In this document: positions 11,949 to 23,828 of the stretch, piece by piece
Numbering within the stretch: position 1 is the first letter of the stretch
How the letters are laid out: every line of letters starts with the position of its first letter
DNA from: Ananas comosus
Taxonomy: Eukaryota > Streptophyta > Magnoliopsida > Poales > Bromeliaceae
Direction of reading: 5' to 3'
Length of the DNA stretch: 64,000 nucleotides
Assembly: GCF_001540865.1 (NCBI RefSeq)
Contig: NC_033622.1
Span: forward strand, 13,894,797-13,958,796
Position numbers and translations under genes: made by a program
The notes under the pieces: generated by a model
Told to the model about the DNA's origin: nothing
Database searches by the model: none
What the model saw: the letters and a program-made list of their open reading frames with translations, nothing else

Positions 11949-14369
11949 CGAATATGGCTCGAGAATAAAAAGTGTTAGTGAGAGAGAGAGAGAGAGAGAG
12001 AGAAACTAAGAATCGGATGCTCTTTTGAAAATGGAGGGGTATGGTTGGATCGCAACATCTACCCCTAATAGCCTCACAACTAGTGCTGAGGATGAACTTT
12101 TACACCAAAAAGTTTACAGATGCGAACCAGAGATGATCCTTTTCCTCTCAGATTGTCTGGTCTCTCTTGTGTCAGTGCCAATGCCACCACTCAGATATCT
12201 GACACCCCCAAATGGCCTCTGCCTCCCCCACTCTCATAATGATCAAATGCGACTAAATTTACATACAAAGCGGAGTAATTAAGTTCATGATTGATGATAT
12301 TAACTCTGTTACTAATAACATACACATATATTGACCATCATCGTTACTAGCTAGCCTTTTTCACCGGCATCAATATGTGTGCTTTGGTACGAAATACTGA
12401 GAGAGAAAAGATGGACATATGTATTGAATTTGGTCATCATAAACATACAGGCAGAAAGTGATCGATCGGATTTTGAGTCCATACTATAGAGATCTATTGT
12501 CCTATATGATGTGTACTTAATTTTCGTAAACTTCTTTTCGAGCTAGCTACATCATGGTAAGCCTAAGTGGTCAAAGTTTTGGGTTGAACCCCAATTATTA
12601 ACTTAGGGTACCTTCAAGTGTGGATCGCAAGGCACGAAGAGTCAATGAGCCAATCCCCATTCATTTGTTGCAGTAATTCTTGTGTGATTTCATAGAGGTC
12701 AACTCTTTTGTATGAGGTTACTCATCACGTGCCGTGCGGTAAATTGTGTTATTGGATGCTGGTCAACACGTAAAACGGGAGCCTAAGTGGTCTATGAATA
12801 GGTTCAAAATAGTTATGACTCTAGTTTGTAAGGTATCACGTACTATATTGGTAGTTTCCTATAGTTAGCACATGAATAATAACATACAAACGCTTCCACG
12901 CAACTAGTGCATGCACCAGACTTAAAATGTGGAGCTCAACCATGGCCTAAGTAGTTATACTCCTTGTGTTTTTCAATCGATCGATCGACCGACCCTGGAT
13001 CGAACTGAAGCATCTGTGCGGAGATAGTTATTATGAATTACGGACAGCTGTGATCTCTTGAACAAGCCCTGCGCTCGGAATAAAAACGCATTGTATATTT
13101 GTTGTACGTACGTTCGCCATGTGATGTGAAAAGTTGTGGATATTTCACACATGTTTTACCTGGGGAGCGTAACATGATGTGCTGGGTACACTCGAAGAAG
13201 GATCACTGCAATTTGTAGCAAAAGCTAGCTCTTGAAAAACTGAATGGTTTTTAGCGGTGATTAAACTGGGAATCATATGCGTGGTTAAGGATAAGAACAA
13301 GGGGATTCTTGTTGAGCTAAGATCAGATACTCTCTTCTTGCACCGGATCGGATCGATTTGATATTGGTGGATCCATTAAAATCGTTGAGATGCCTCGGGA
13401 ATGTACTATTTTACAAGCGCCTCGACATTTTGCTCGTGGGTAATTTGGGCCCGGCCCAAATTGCACATTCCCATGGGGGCTCAAAATGGGCTTGGGCCAA
13501 GACATTGCTACAGAAGTACAACTTACAGTGACTGATCCATTTCCTCTCTATAGGGTGGAAGTGCTGAGAGAGAAAGTTGTTTTCGTCATAAACGATTACT
13601 TCTATTATTTGGTTCATGGTAAAAAAAGCTACAGTCGAAATTCGAGTTAACCTGAAACGACGTAGTTGACTTCGACCCATCGTGAGCCGAAGTTAATTAC
13701 GGTGGAGAGAGGCGAAGAAAAAATAATAAAATAATATACTAAGTAAAAATAGTTATATTTAAATATATTTAATTATGATACTAATTACTTTGTTATTCAG
13801 ATGCCGTATTTAAAATATGATAAAAATTAATTAGTTAAGTTATAATATTTTTTTATTTAGTTTGTATATTTAAATATGATAAAAATTGAATAATTAAGTA
13901 TTAATAATTTTTTTTTTTTGCTTTATAATTTTATTGTTGTATTATTATAATTTATGTATAAAAAATAATTTAATTATTTTAAATNTTATTTATTAAATTA
14001 TTTATTTTTATTATATTTATATAAAATTTATACATAAATTATATTTTTACACCACACACTTTCCACTAAATAATTAAATTATTTATTATTTATACATAAA
14101 TTATATTTTTACACCACACACTTTCTACAAAATAAAGAGCAAAATTAATGAAATTTTACTTTCATAACTACGAAAGAAACAGCGAAAAAAAAAATAGTTT
14201 TCACCGCAGTCTACTTCAACCGAAGTCTAGTTTCAGTTAAACAAACATGAACTTAAGCCCATTTTAATGGATGGTTGAGATTACTATCGGGTCCATGTGG
14301 AACACGCTAGTAGAGACTAGAGAATCCATTTCCTCTACCTCGTATAGAACAGGTTTTTAATGACCTAAC
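11949..14369. other. Intergenic DNA with simple repeats
   Basis: No supported gene. A GA microsatellite lies at about 11979-12002. The short frames at 12025-12282 and 13323-13680 have no recognisable domain. From about 13640 to 14240 an AT-rich stretch is bounded by related GTTTCAGGTTAA/GTTTCAGTTAAA-type ends in opposite orientation, a possible old MITE. Confidence 0.5.
14019..14130. repeat. Short direct duplication in AT-rich DNA
   Basis: A block of about 45-50 bp containing ATACATAAATTATATTTTTA followed by CACCACACACTTTC occurs twice in tandem. A single N at 13985 just upstream shows assembly uncertainty in this low-complexity stretch. Confidence 0.7.
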
Positions 14370-14382
14370 AATGGAGCGGGGT

Positions 14383-14542
14383 ACCGACCATCCCTAAAGC
14401 AAGTGGCGAAGGGCTTGGTGGTTGGTATTCGAGATCCAAATTCGAATCCTAGTTGATTCACATTTCCAGCTAAATTTATTTCTAAATGAAATAAACGAAG
14501 CGGGTAGCGTACTACCTATCTCTCAAAAAAAAAAAAAAAATT
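14383..14542 (+). mobile_element. tRNA-derived SINE, copy 2
   Basis: Same family and orientation as the copy at 11782. It is flanked by a perfect 13-bp duplication AATGGAGCGGGGT (14370-14382 and 14543-14555). The A-box region reads GCAAGTGGCGAAGGGC and the B box ATTCGAATCC (14440-14449). The tail reads GGTAGCGTACTACC and then TATCTCTC with poly(A). The TSD sequence differs from that of copy 1, so the two are independent insertions rather than a segmental duplication. Confidence 0.9.
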
Positions 14543-14555
14543 AATGGAGCGGGGT

Positions 14556-15120
14556 TTCAAACTGTTTCGCATGGCAAGCACAATAATGAGTCTAGCAACA
14601 AACCAATGCAGAATCCATCTCAACTAACTCTAACTCATACGTGCATGCTCGAGAACTTCACACGTACGTAAGCGACCGAATACTTACTTCAACTGTTGTG
14701 AACAATTTCATCCTTCTTTTTTTTTGAGAAAGAGAAAGATAATATGTAATCTAATTCATTCTTTTTTTCAAAAATAAGTTTAGTTAAAAATGTAAAATAA
14801 CTAGACTTCGAATTTGAAATTAACTTTCAGATGCTAATCATAAAATTTTTACTACTGGGAACGGTTGGTGTATTAATTGTGAACAATTTTATAAATGCAT
14901 TTGTATCTCCGAGCGTCGTACTCTTCAAAGCCCAGAACATACGCTTAGTCGCTTAGACGAATAAACTAGAAGGAATACTGGGGCATTAAAAGCAACAACT
15001 CATTTGCTTTCGCAACCTACCATATCTGCTAGCATTGAAGAAGAAGAAGAAGAACAACAAGACATAATATAATGCAGAAGCTAGTAACTACCATATCTGC
15101 TACCATATCTGCTAGTATTT
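14556..15120. other. Intergenic, no gene seen
   Basis: AT-rich. Contains a GAA repeat near 15040-15052 and a repeated ACCATATCTGCTA word (15010-15115) just before the MITE. Confidence 0.5.
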
Positions 15121-15294
15121 CTATGGTTTCGTACTTTCTCACTTTAGTACTCTTTAGTTTTAACTTTGTCACTGATTTAACGAAAAAAAATATCCCGAAA
15201 TAGATAATTAAAAAATAAAAAATAAAAACACATGGTACTAACTTGATACACTTTAAACCACAGGGTACTAAAGTGAGAAACTATGAAACCATAG
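15121..15294. mobile_element. MITE with about 30-bp inverted repeats
   Basis: The left end CTATGGTTTCGTACTTTCTC is matched by the reverse complement of the right end (CTATGGTTTCATAGTTTCTC), and both continue with ACTTTAGTAC. The interior is A/T-rich and non-coding, total about 174 bp. A clean target-site duplication was not found, so the superfamily is not assigned. Confidence 0.75.
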
Positions 15295-15947
15295 GGAGAT
15301 ATTTGAAGTTTATGAGCGGAATACATAATTAACTAAACAATTACGCTTAGAATGAAAGGTTGTTTGTTTGTTTTCTAATTTTACAGTGGCATTACATATA
15401 TAGCATGCAAAAATGAGCTAGCAAGGGGTTGAGGAACTCGTAAACCTTATATTGCTGATATAGTTTGGAAATTGAAACGACGTTACTTTGAGGGATTGGT
15501 GAGAAAACTAAGAATATATAACTTAAGAAATTATCAATTATGTAGCTCAATTACGCAAACAAAGAGGGGGGGAAGAAAAGAAGAAGAAAGACCACGGCAG
15601 GTATATATTGTTTATGTAAAATCCTCAAAGAAAATTGTAACTTTGATTTTGCAACTGATAGAAAATTTCTTAAGACGCTTTGTACAAGGAGGTCTAATAA
15701 CCTCAATTATTTTAATACTCATCTCAGACATATCCTTTTTATTTATTTTTTTTTATAATTTTTTGAGGATTCAATTAATTATGATGAGTTTGACATGTGG
15801 CATGAAATTAAGTTAGGCCTATGATATATAGTACTATTCCTCTTTGTTAATAGCAAAATGATGGATATCGTAAACTTTTTTTTTTTTTTTTAAAAAAAAT
15901 TCTAATCTCACCTCTGTGCGTAGCACGTTCCGCTCTAATAGAAAATG
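15295..15947. other. Intergenic, one uncharacterised frame
   Basis: A 114-codon frame at 15472-15816 (+) is lysine/isoleucine-rich, has no recognisable motif and typical non-coding AT composition; it is not called as a gene. Confidence 0.5.
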
Positions 15948-16075
15948 GCCAATTTTTTTTTTTCTTTTTTGCGTGAGGCTCTCACAGGGATTGAACCCCC
16001 AACCTCTAAATTGACAATCGTAATTTACCGATAGTTAGAAATGACCACTCTCGATTGTGTGAAGATGCGTGACAT
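15948..16075 (-). mobile_element. Possible tRNA-type SINE, minus strand
   Basis: On the minus strand the segment reads an A-box-like TCGAGAGTGGTCA, then about 45 bp later a B-box-like GGGTTCAATCCC, and ends GCCTCACGC before an A-rich tail (the T run at 15953-15970 on the plus strand). The order and spacing fit a tRNA-related SINE of a different family from the copies at 11.8 and 14.4 kb. No duplication was recognised. Confidence 0.45.
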
Positions 16076-16089
16076 GTGTAGTGAAATAT

Positions 16090-17620
16090 TTCAAATCGTT
16101 GTACCTAAAAAGTACCATGAATAAATATATATTTATTTCTGTGCATAATATCACATTTATTATATTACAATAAATAGGATACGATATAGTTTTTGCTATT
16201 TTATAGAAAAATAAAAAAGCATATCTGATAAAAAAAAAACATGGTTTACTTTAAAAATAATCGCTGATGACAAAATATTGTTACATAAACTTAATTCGAG
16301 ATAATAATCTAGGCGGACTCGTATTTAAAGCCTCTTCTACGTACCCTAATATCATGTTAAATAATTGATTACTCTAAAAATTTAAATTATATTTTAATAT
16401 TTCATATTCAATGGTGATCTATTATAAGATCCTTATTCATTTTTTACCTAAGCCGTGCATGTTTTGCTCTTTATTTTTTTTTGAGAAAAATATTTTGCTC
16501 TTTATTACCTATCATGAATCTATTGATTGCACTAATGTACAAAACAACTAAAAAAAGTTCCATTACAGTACTAATCAAACTATTTTGTGTCCTTTAAATA
16601 TTTAAATTATCAACATCTAATAATCGACCAAACATTAATTAGTAGAAAAATTTGGTCATTCCCCTAGATTGTTGACAAAAATTCTTTAGTTTTGTTCATT
16701 CATATTAAAATCACTTTGTTCCATGATATTTGGAGTGCAAACTAAAATAGATTTTGTTTTTTTTTTTAAAGGAAAGAAAAATATTGAGCCAAATAAAGAA
16801 CATGGCGAGCACACACTTTTGCCGTCCTAGCTATTCAATTTATTAGAAACCGAGAAATTACGCACAAAAGTTAAATTAATGGAGAATTGAGAAACATTCT
16901 TTATTTAATGTTAAGTAATAACATCCTTGCTGATGTGTCTTTTTTTTTTTCCAGTATTAGCAGAATTAATCTTATTGGAAGGTTACAACAAGTACATATT
17001 AATGTAACAAATTAACGCACTGATACTAACTAACTCTCTCTATTTACCTGCTAATTGATTTTATTGCTAATAAATTCATTCCGTTTAATATGGACAATGT
17101 AGATTCGTTGAATCACTAAGCGATAGTGAAAAGTTATATATAAAAGTTTCTGCATTTATACTGTAGAAAAAATATATATTCTCTTTTTGTGCGTTCTTAT
17201 TCAGAAATGTATGAATTATGCAACCCTCAAAAGTTATTCTTTTATTCGAAAATAACTACAAATCGTTTTCAAATAAAGCCAGTAATTATATAATTTTACG
17301 TTTAGCATTATTTTAGATATATTTACTAAAAAAGTTTAAAATTATTAAATCTGTAGAATACCAATAACTTTGATAAAACAATTTACTTAATTAACTAAAA
17401 TAATTTATTCATTAAGAAAATATCAACTTGAAAAATAATAAGAATAATAAAGCTGCTGGGGCCATATTAAAATTTCACATAGTTGAGCCCAAAATTTTTT
17501 CAGAGATTTGCATAGAGAAAATGGTCAAACATTCATCGCGGAGCTTTTCTTATAGTTTGACTTATTATTGCGCGTGCATGTATTTATTTAAAATTTCTTT
17601 TTAATTAATTATTCAATTAC
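16090..17620. other. AT-rich intergenic DNA
   Basis: I see no gene, RNA gene or clear mobile element in this stretch; it consists of long A- and T-rich runs. Confidence 0.55.
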
Positions 17621-17623
17621 ATA

Positions 17624-17692
17624 ATATTATATATATAATAGAGTTGTTCATGGGCGGCGACTCCTTTTGTATGTTCGACGAGCTTTGACTCC

Positions 17693-17730
<38 letters not shown>
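17624..17730 (+). promoter_or_regulatory. TATA-like stretch and CT microsatellite upstream of the glutaredoxin-like gene
   Basis: TATATATAATAGAG near 17627-17643 is a candidate TATA element about 410 bp before the chosen ATG. A pure CT repeat follows at about 17693-17730, a common feature of plant 5' UTRs. Transcription start is not determinable from sequence. Confidence 0.4.
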
Positions 17731-17731
<1 letters not shown>

Positions 17732-18048
17732 GAATTTGTAGACCCTTCTCCCCTGTTTATTTTTTGCTCTTCGTTATAATTCTCCAATGGCTCACCTTTC
17801 ACCACCACCTCCTCCATTAATGGGCAAGTGGATATCGGCCTCATGAGCACCCCGAATGTAGTAGTGGCCTCTGAATTATCCGTTTCCTTTTCTGGCTCTT
17901 TTCCTATTTGGTCGCAAACGCCCCCTCCCTCGCTCTTGCTCCGCGATCAAAATCCCTACTTTTTCGATCGAAAAATTCGATCTTGGAATGTTTTCAGAGA
18001 GTAATTAGCGCATACCGGGTTCGTTGTTTTCCCCTGTTTTCGTCGACT

Positions 18049-19455
18049 ATGGGTTGCACGAGCTCGAAGCAAGCGCGCATCGACCTCCGCCAAGGCGCCC
18101 GCTCCCCCTGCGCGAGGAGCTTCTCCGTCCCCATCGAACGCCGCAGCAGGGACGACGCCCACAACCACCACGGCGCCGCCGCAGCCGCCGCGCCCGAGCG
18201 ATGCGCCGCGGCGGCGCTCCTCGACGAGGCGATGATGAAGAGCGCCAACGACGCGGGCGCTCGCCGGCCCGGGGCGCCGCGGACGCCGACGAAGACGCCG
18301 CCGAACGAGCCGGAGATCATCAACGCGTGGGAGCTCATGGCGGGTCTCGAGGACGCGCTCCGCCCCTCCATCGACCGCTCCTTCTCCTTCCACACCACGA
18401 GGGATCCGGCGCCGGCGCCGGCTCCCGCCGCGCACGCCCACGGCGACGCCGCCGCGCGCGCCGGAGATCATCAACGCGTGGGAGCTCATGGAGGGCCTCG
18501 AGGACGCGCTCCGCCCCTCCATCGACCGCTCCTTCTCCTTCCACACCACGAGGGATCCGCCGAAGCCCGGGTTCTTACCCCTCGATCCGATCNCAGCACC
18601 CCCCGCCTCTCCGTGGAGCGCTCCTTCTCCTTCCACACGTCCCGCGACCTCGCCCCCAAGCCCGGTTGGATGCTCCTCGAGCCCGGCGAGTCCGTCGTCT
18701 CCGACTTCGACCCCGACATCCTCTCCACGTTCCGCTCCGCATTGGAGGAGGAGGAGGACTTTTCGCCGCCGCTCCTCCGCCCCCCTCGACCTCGATCCCC
18801 AGAAATATTAACCACTTCTTTCTTCGAGCGCGGAAAAGACCCCAAGTTCTCCGGGCTCGTGCGCGCCCGCATCAACGCGTTCCAGCAGAGGATCGACGCG
18901 AAGAGGGCGGCGAAGGTGGCGCCGTCGTCGTGCAGGCGCAGGTGCCCGCCGGGGGGCGAACGCAAGGTGGTCTTATACCTCACCAGCCTACGGGGAGTGC
19001 GCAAAACGCACGAGGATTGCTGGGGCGTGAGGGCGATACTGCAAGGGTACGGCGTGCGCGTCGACGAGCGGGACGTGTCCATGCACGCGGGGTTCAAGGA
19101 GGAGCTGAATTGCGTGCTGGGCAAGAGCTTCGCGGGGAAGCTGCCGCGCGTGTTCGCCGACGGCCGGTATCTCGGCGAGGCGGAGGAGGTGCGGCAGATG
19201 CACGAGGCCGGAGAGCTCGGGAAGGCCCTCGAGAATTGCCAGATGGCGCCGGCGCCGGCCGGGAAGGGAGCGGAGGCGTGCCGCGGGTGCGGCGGCGTGC
19301 GGTTCGTGCCGTGCGAGACGTGCTCCGGGAGCTGTAAAGTTTACGTGGAAGGGGAAGAAGAAGAAGAAGAGGAAGACGAGAAGGGCGGCGGAGGGTTCCG
19401 GCGATGCCCGGATTGCAACGAGAACGGGCTCGTCCGATGCCCGCTTTGTTGCTGA
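18049..19455 (+). CDS. Glutaredoxin-like protein with C-terminal zinc-binding cysteines
   Basis: Single-exon gene. The ATG at 18049 is chosen over the in-frame upstream 17908 because it yields MGCTSSK, a canonical N-myristoylation start for membrane attachment. The central part has low-complexity Pro/Arg stretches and repeated RSFSFHT motifs. From about residue 305 (RKVVLYLTSLRGVRKTHEDC) a glutaredoxin fold follows, through LPRVFADGRYLGEAEE. It lacks a standard CPYC active site. A cysteine-rich tail (C-x2-C, C-x2-C, CPDCNENGLVRC, CPLCC) ends the protein, as in the plant At3g28850/At5g39865-type family. As written it has 468 codons, but 18461-18593 is out of frame relative to the family pattern because of a 151-bp-offset duplication and an N at 18593. 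The true protein is probably shorter. Redox activity is not established for this subgroup. Confidence 0.88.
   Translation: MGCTSSKQARIDLRQGARSPCARSFSVPIERRSRDDAHNHHGAAAAAAPERCAAAALLDEAMMKSANDAGARRPGAPRTPTKTPPNEPEIINAWELMAGLEDALRPSIDRSFSFHTTRDPAPAPAPAAHAHGDAAARAGDHQRVGAHGGPRGRAPPLHRPLLLLPHHEGSAEARVLTPRSDXSTPRLSVERSFSFHTSRDLAPKPGWMLLEPGESVVSDFDPDILSTFRSALEEEEDFSPPLLRPPRPRSPEILTTSFFERGKDPKFSGLVRARINAFQQRIDAKRAAKVAPSSCRRRCPPGGERKVVLYLTSLRGVRKTHEDCWGVRAILQGYGVRVDERDVSMHAGFKEELNCVLGKSFAGKLPRVFADGRYLGEAEEVRQMHEAGELGKALENCQMAPAPAGKGAEACRGCGGVRFVPCETCSGSCKVYVEGEEEEEEEDEKGGGGFRRCPDCNENGLVRCPLCC
18310..18560 (+). repeat. Out-of-frame tandem duplication inside the glutaredoxin-like gene
   Basis: A block of about 100 bp beginning CCGGAGATCATCAACGCG occurs at 18310-18410 and again at 18461-18560, nearly identical, offset 151 bp. 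151 is not a multiple of three, so the second copy is read in a different frame (DHQRVGAH instead of the EIINAWELM of copy 1). The frame returns after the N at 18593. Either an assembly artefact or a real frameshifting duplication. Confidence 0.85.
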
Positions 19456-20242
19456 AGGAATGCACCACCACCTTTAAAAGGAGAATGATATGCATGGTTA
19501 GTCAGAAAGAGTTAGCATTTGGACGGACGAGTTAGCTACACAAGCTAACCAACCAAAAAAAGCGTTGTAGATTTTAGCATTGCTTTAAATTTTGTCGGCA
19601 TTACAGGCTAATGCGCACGGGTGTTTGATGAATTGTTGTAATTTTTGTACAGCACAGAGAGAAATGGTTCCCAGGGAGAAATATACTTCTTCTTTTTTTT
19701 TTTTTCGTTTTTTTTTTTGGTGGGAAGGATCTAAAGTGTGATGATCCTCTTGTATTTCCTATTAAGGGTTTCTGTTGGTTGAAAGAGAGAAACGTAATAA
19801 ATTGCAAATATAAGTTTGTAACTTTATTTTCAGTTTGTTAAAGCTTGGTTTCCAGTCATCACGTCCCTCTCCTCCAGTTTTTAGGTGAACTCCTGTTCCC
19901 TTTGTATTTTCATTTTAAGTGTTTTTAGTATTCAAATTAACAGATTTATCAACATGATCCCAAATATCTATCATATTATGTTACCAAAAACTAAAGATGT
20001 CAACAATAAATCACAATAGCAACATCAAAATGTTCTAGCATTAGACAATGTACAGTCAGGTAATTTCTTACATTTCATACCATATAAAATTTTGCCTAGC
20101 AGTTCATATGTAGTTTAACATAGAGCTCACGTACCACAATAGATTATTTACATCAATTTTATAGCCCGACATTAACAACATTACCTACATAAACCCCTTA
20201 TTTGCCATTTTTCGCTGGCTTTTCTTTTTTTCCCCTCCTTCA
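19456..20242. other. Convergent 3' flanks
   Basis: 3' UTR and intergenic DNA between two genes that point toward each other. No gene supported. T-rich tract at 19690-19720. Confidence 0.6.
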
Positions 20243-22170
20243 CTATTTGCTACCATGACCGGCCAAATCAGCTGCGGCTTTCGCAGCCCTGGAGAGAGCA
20301 TCAGAAACCAACATAGCTCCCGCAGAGAAGTAGCTGCTGCTGACGACAGAGTTCGCGACGTTGGTCGCCGTCCTCCCTGTGGCCGATACTACCGACTTAG
20401 TGGTCTGCGACACTCCAAGCCTCTCATCGACTGATCGAACCGTATTGACCCCAGCATAGATCTTATCTGTTAGTCCCACCCTCTTGCCGAACTCAGCAAC
20501 CTTCGCTGCAGCCGTGGAAGAGACCTGATGAGACTCGTCAAAAGCTTTGGCCTTGATCATAGCATCCTTGCTTAGCTCGTAGCCCTTCGAGAGCATCGCT
20601 CTGACCACGTCTTGTGCCACTGTGAATGCTTCCCTCGGGGTTGTGTTGAACTGGTACGACCGTTCAGTCTGTTTGCATTTTCAACGTTAATATGTTGAGA
20701 GGTACTTAAGAATTACGATAAAAAGAAGAACAATAAAAAGAAGATGCATACACTGGACTCAGTATCATCTTCAACCTTCCAAGAGGGCCTGTCCCAGAAA
20801 TTACAAGCTTCCTCATATTGTCCCCAGCGAGTTATGCATACTGGTTGATCCACAATGGTAGCTCCCTGAGAGTACCAGGTGTCAATGGGCTTTCATATAA
20901 GTACTATCATGATAATTAAAGATAAAGATGTGGGTGGTAGAACACTATCAATGAAAAAATAACCAGCTGGCCAAATATAAATATCACAGCTTAAGTTAAA
21001 ACCCGATTGAACGCAACAAAATGAATGATGCGTTGGCCTTTGTTCGTGGAAGAATGAAGTAAAAGATTTCGTTCAGGGAGCCGGCTTAGACAAACAAAGA
21101 GATTAAATAAAAACAAAAGACAAAAAGAGATGGAGAATTTTCCAGCATTGAAGAACTGGAAACAGAACACCACAAAAGGCAGAACTTAAGATTAAAGCAA
21201 AGACAACATTCAAGAGAATTGCACTATCTTAGATAATCGTGGCATGCAATTACTATTCCCTTACAAGTGTGACAGGAAAATAAAATAATTAGAATATAAG
21301 AAAGCATTTTTGTTATTAAAACAAAAGCATAAAGAACAGGTAGAAGTAAATCCATAGATAGAAAATCAATGTATTACATCGTAAATATCCTGCAATGCTA
21401 GGGAATGTAGTTGTGCAAGTTTACATAACCAACCACAGTTGGCAGGCTTTCCTGCAAGAACTTACGCTTAGCAATACTGCAGTTTCTAAGGCATAAGGCT
21501 CTTTGAACGTTACATAAGCAGTAGAACCGTAATCCCCAGATCTGTTTGGAAATGCATCACAAAACAGATTAATTATACAATTGATGAGAATTAACAGTAG
21601 TATCTAAGAGTGAGAAATAACTTGATCAGATCAATTTTTGCACATGGTAAGCCATACAAAATTAGGTTCAAAATGTATAAGAGAAATTATTAGGCTGCAA
21701 AAAAAGGGCCAACAGGGCATAATTAATTGTTTTGGTTCACAACGACATACAGATCAAACCGGCAAAATCCTTAAACACGCAAGAATATACTAAATGCTAA
21801 CCAGGGAATGGGAACAGGAACTCGGATACAACTTTTACAAATTACCGAGGTTTGAGATTCATTTAGAAACCACGATTTCCATTTAATGAACTGTAAATTT
21901 TGCAGGACAACAGTGAAAAGCCAAGATCATTGATTCCAAATGCGGAATTTCATACACCGAGCAATTCTACATGCAAAAACGGATTAAGCGCTCTGTCAGT
22001 CAAAGAAAAACAAAGGTTTCAGATTGCATTAGTCGCCCGCAAACAAAATATCACCTTATAATTTCAATATGCTCGATAGAGCCGGAGAAAGAAAAGAAGT
22101 TATAGAGATCTTTCTCGGCTGCTTTACTGGAGAGGTTTGTAACTTCCACTGTATACCCGCCTCCGCTCAT
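20243..22170 (-). CDS. RRM-domain protein of the BPA1-like (ACD11-binding-partner) family
   Basis: Four coding exons on the minus strand: 22170-22055, 21541-21466, 20865-20752 and 20668-20243. Phases agree and give 243 residues. The N-terminus (MSGGGYTVEVTNLSSKAAEK, then DLYNFFSFSGSIEHIEII and AYVTFKEPYALETAVLLSG) is a single RNA-recognition motif with degenerate RNP motifs, about residues 5-80. A linker containing the acidic stretch VEDDTESS follows. The C-terminal half (AQDVVRAMLSKGYELSKDA, VGLTDKIYAGVNTV) is an alanine-rich helical region, the second hallmark of this family. In Arabidopsis BPA1 and its paralogues interact with the lipid-transfer protein ACD11 and affect cell death and immunity; the role here is inferred by family. 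All splice sites are GT/AG. Confidence 0.94.
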
Positions 22171-22790
22171 GATCCTGCAAATTTGCAACCAGAGATGGTG
22201 CCTGTGGTGTCACATGATCAGTAAATAACCCCAAGCATACGATCAATGCTATAATTATAAATTGATTTCAACATCGGGTTTATTAGATATTGGATTCTTC
22301 TATCGTAAGTTCACAATAAGCTGCTATTCCAAGGCCAAGTATTGATCTAGACCTAAATTTGTGCAGCTAAATTAGGGTTCTAAGTCAAATACGAGACCTA
22401 AATTTGAAGTCATCTAGAATCCTCTTTACTCGGGATCTCTCACGTAGCTTTTTTTAAAAAAAGTAGCGATTAAAAATGAGGCTCCTGAGATTATGTGAGA
22501 CGAGCAGTAATTGAATATTTAGATCTTTCACAAAAAGTAACTGTAATACTCCTCTTTGAGATAGGTATAAGTTTACACCCGAAAACAAATTCAGAAAAAG
22601 AAAAAGAGAAAGCCTTAAAAGAACCTCCGAAACCCTGATTTCATTAAAACTGCATAGATGATAGCTTACTTGGAGTGCTTCTTCTTCTTCTTCTTCTTCT
22701 TCTTCAGCTTCAGCTGCGAAGTGCGAAGAGAGAGCTGCTTTTCTTCTCAATTCCGTACATAAAATATACTCTGTTCGTTCGGTGTTAGGT
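22171..22790 (-). promoter_or_regulatory. 5' UTR with intron and GAA microsatellite of the BPA1-like gene
   Basis: An acceptor TTTGCAG lies 4 bp before the ATG, and a donor (AA/GTAAGC) lies at 22669-22670, defining a leader intron of about 495 bp at 22175-22669. The upstream leader exon contains a run of eight to ten GAA units (about 22680-22708, written as TTC on the plus strand). Leader introns often support expression in plants. The exact transcription start is not visible. Confidence 0.7.
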
Positions 22791-23424
22791 CCTTTTCACC
22801 CTGGAACAAGAAGAATCGCGAAATTATTTCCAAGCCCATGGAAAGTAGAAGCTTTAACTTTACAACCATATTGTGGGCCAAAAATATGGGCCAAGAAGGA
22901 CCCCAAAAATATTAGGCCGTAGAAGCAGCCCAAAAACGACGATCTATAATTGCGAGCACGTTTCTAAACTTTAATTTTTGTTTCAATTAAAACACGTTAA
23001 TCTTAATAGAAACTGCCAAGTTGGCACCAATAAATATTTACTCCGCCGCATGACAATTTATTTTAGAATTGTGATATATTTTTTTTTATAGTTGAGATTT
23101 AATTGAAATTTACAGATTAGAAATCTAATTGTTATTAAAAAAATGTTGGAGGCTAAAATAAAAAAAAGATAAAAAAAAAAGGTTGCGGAAAATATTGATG
23201 GATGGGATGGGATTGAATGAAGGATTAATTATAGATGAGAGCTAAGTTTCTGCCGGGTTGGATTTGGATCAAGCTATCTAGCTTGTTTTAACTTAAGTCC
23301 AATTATAATTATTTTTAGAAAGTTTTAGTTTTAGAAAATTTTAATTTTAATTTTAATATATATATATATATATATCATGTTAAAATATTCATTCTTTTAT
23401 TAAGGATATATGCAAGCTGTTAAA
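22791..23424. other. Intergenic DNA before the repeat array
   Basis: AT-rich, no gene. TA microsatellite at about 23357-23376. The array homology begins at about 23425. Confidence 0.55.
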
Positions 23425-23828
23425 TAACTTTACTTGTTTTTTAAAAATTTAAAATAATTAGTTGTTATACAAATATTCAATTTAAAAAATTACCTTCAAA
23501 TTTTTTAAAAAATAGACGGGCTTTAAATTTTGCCAACTAATTTTTTAACATTAATTTCGGGCCCAGTTCGAACTCGAGTCGAGTTCTAACGGTATAATCC
23601 AATTCCTAGTCCAAGTTGGAGACCACTAAGTAACCGTTACACTAAAACGGAATCCTAATCCGACTCGGATTACCCAACGGTACGCACTGTTGAATCCAAT
23701 TCCTAGTCCGAGTAGCGGAGTAGGAGACCACTATGTAACTGTTACACTGAAACGGAATCCTAATCCAACTCGGATTACTACCCAACGGCGCGAAAAAAAC
23801 TAGCCGTTGCGACCTTCGCCATTCTCCC

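Noticed and set aside
12025..12282. 85-codon frame after the GA repeat
   Set aside because: No similarity recognised and no gene signals; probably chance.
12555..12600. tRNA-like A-box and B-box words (GCCTAAGTGG, GGGTTGAACCCC)
   Set aside because: No cloverleaf, no tail and no duplication; could be a SINE relic or chance.
13635..14250. Possible MITE around the AT-rich stretch
   Set aside because: The outer ends share only short related words (GTTTCAGGTTAA versus GTTTCAGTTAAA); too weak for a feature.
15472..15816. 114-codon plus-strand frame
   Set aside because: AT-rich composition, no domain, and no promoter or splice context.
17956..19495. Long frames in other phases over the glutaredoxin-like gene
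   Set aside because: Arg/Pro-rich shadows of the GC-rich gene; only the called frame carries family motifs.
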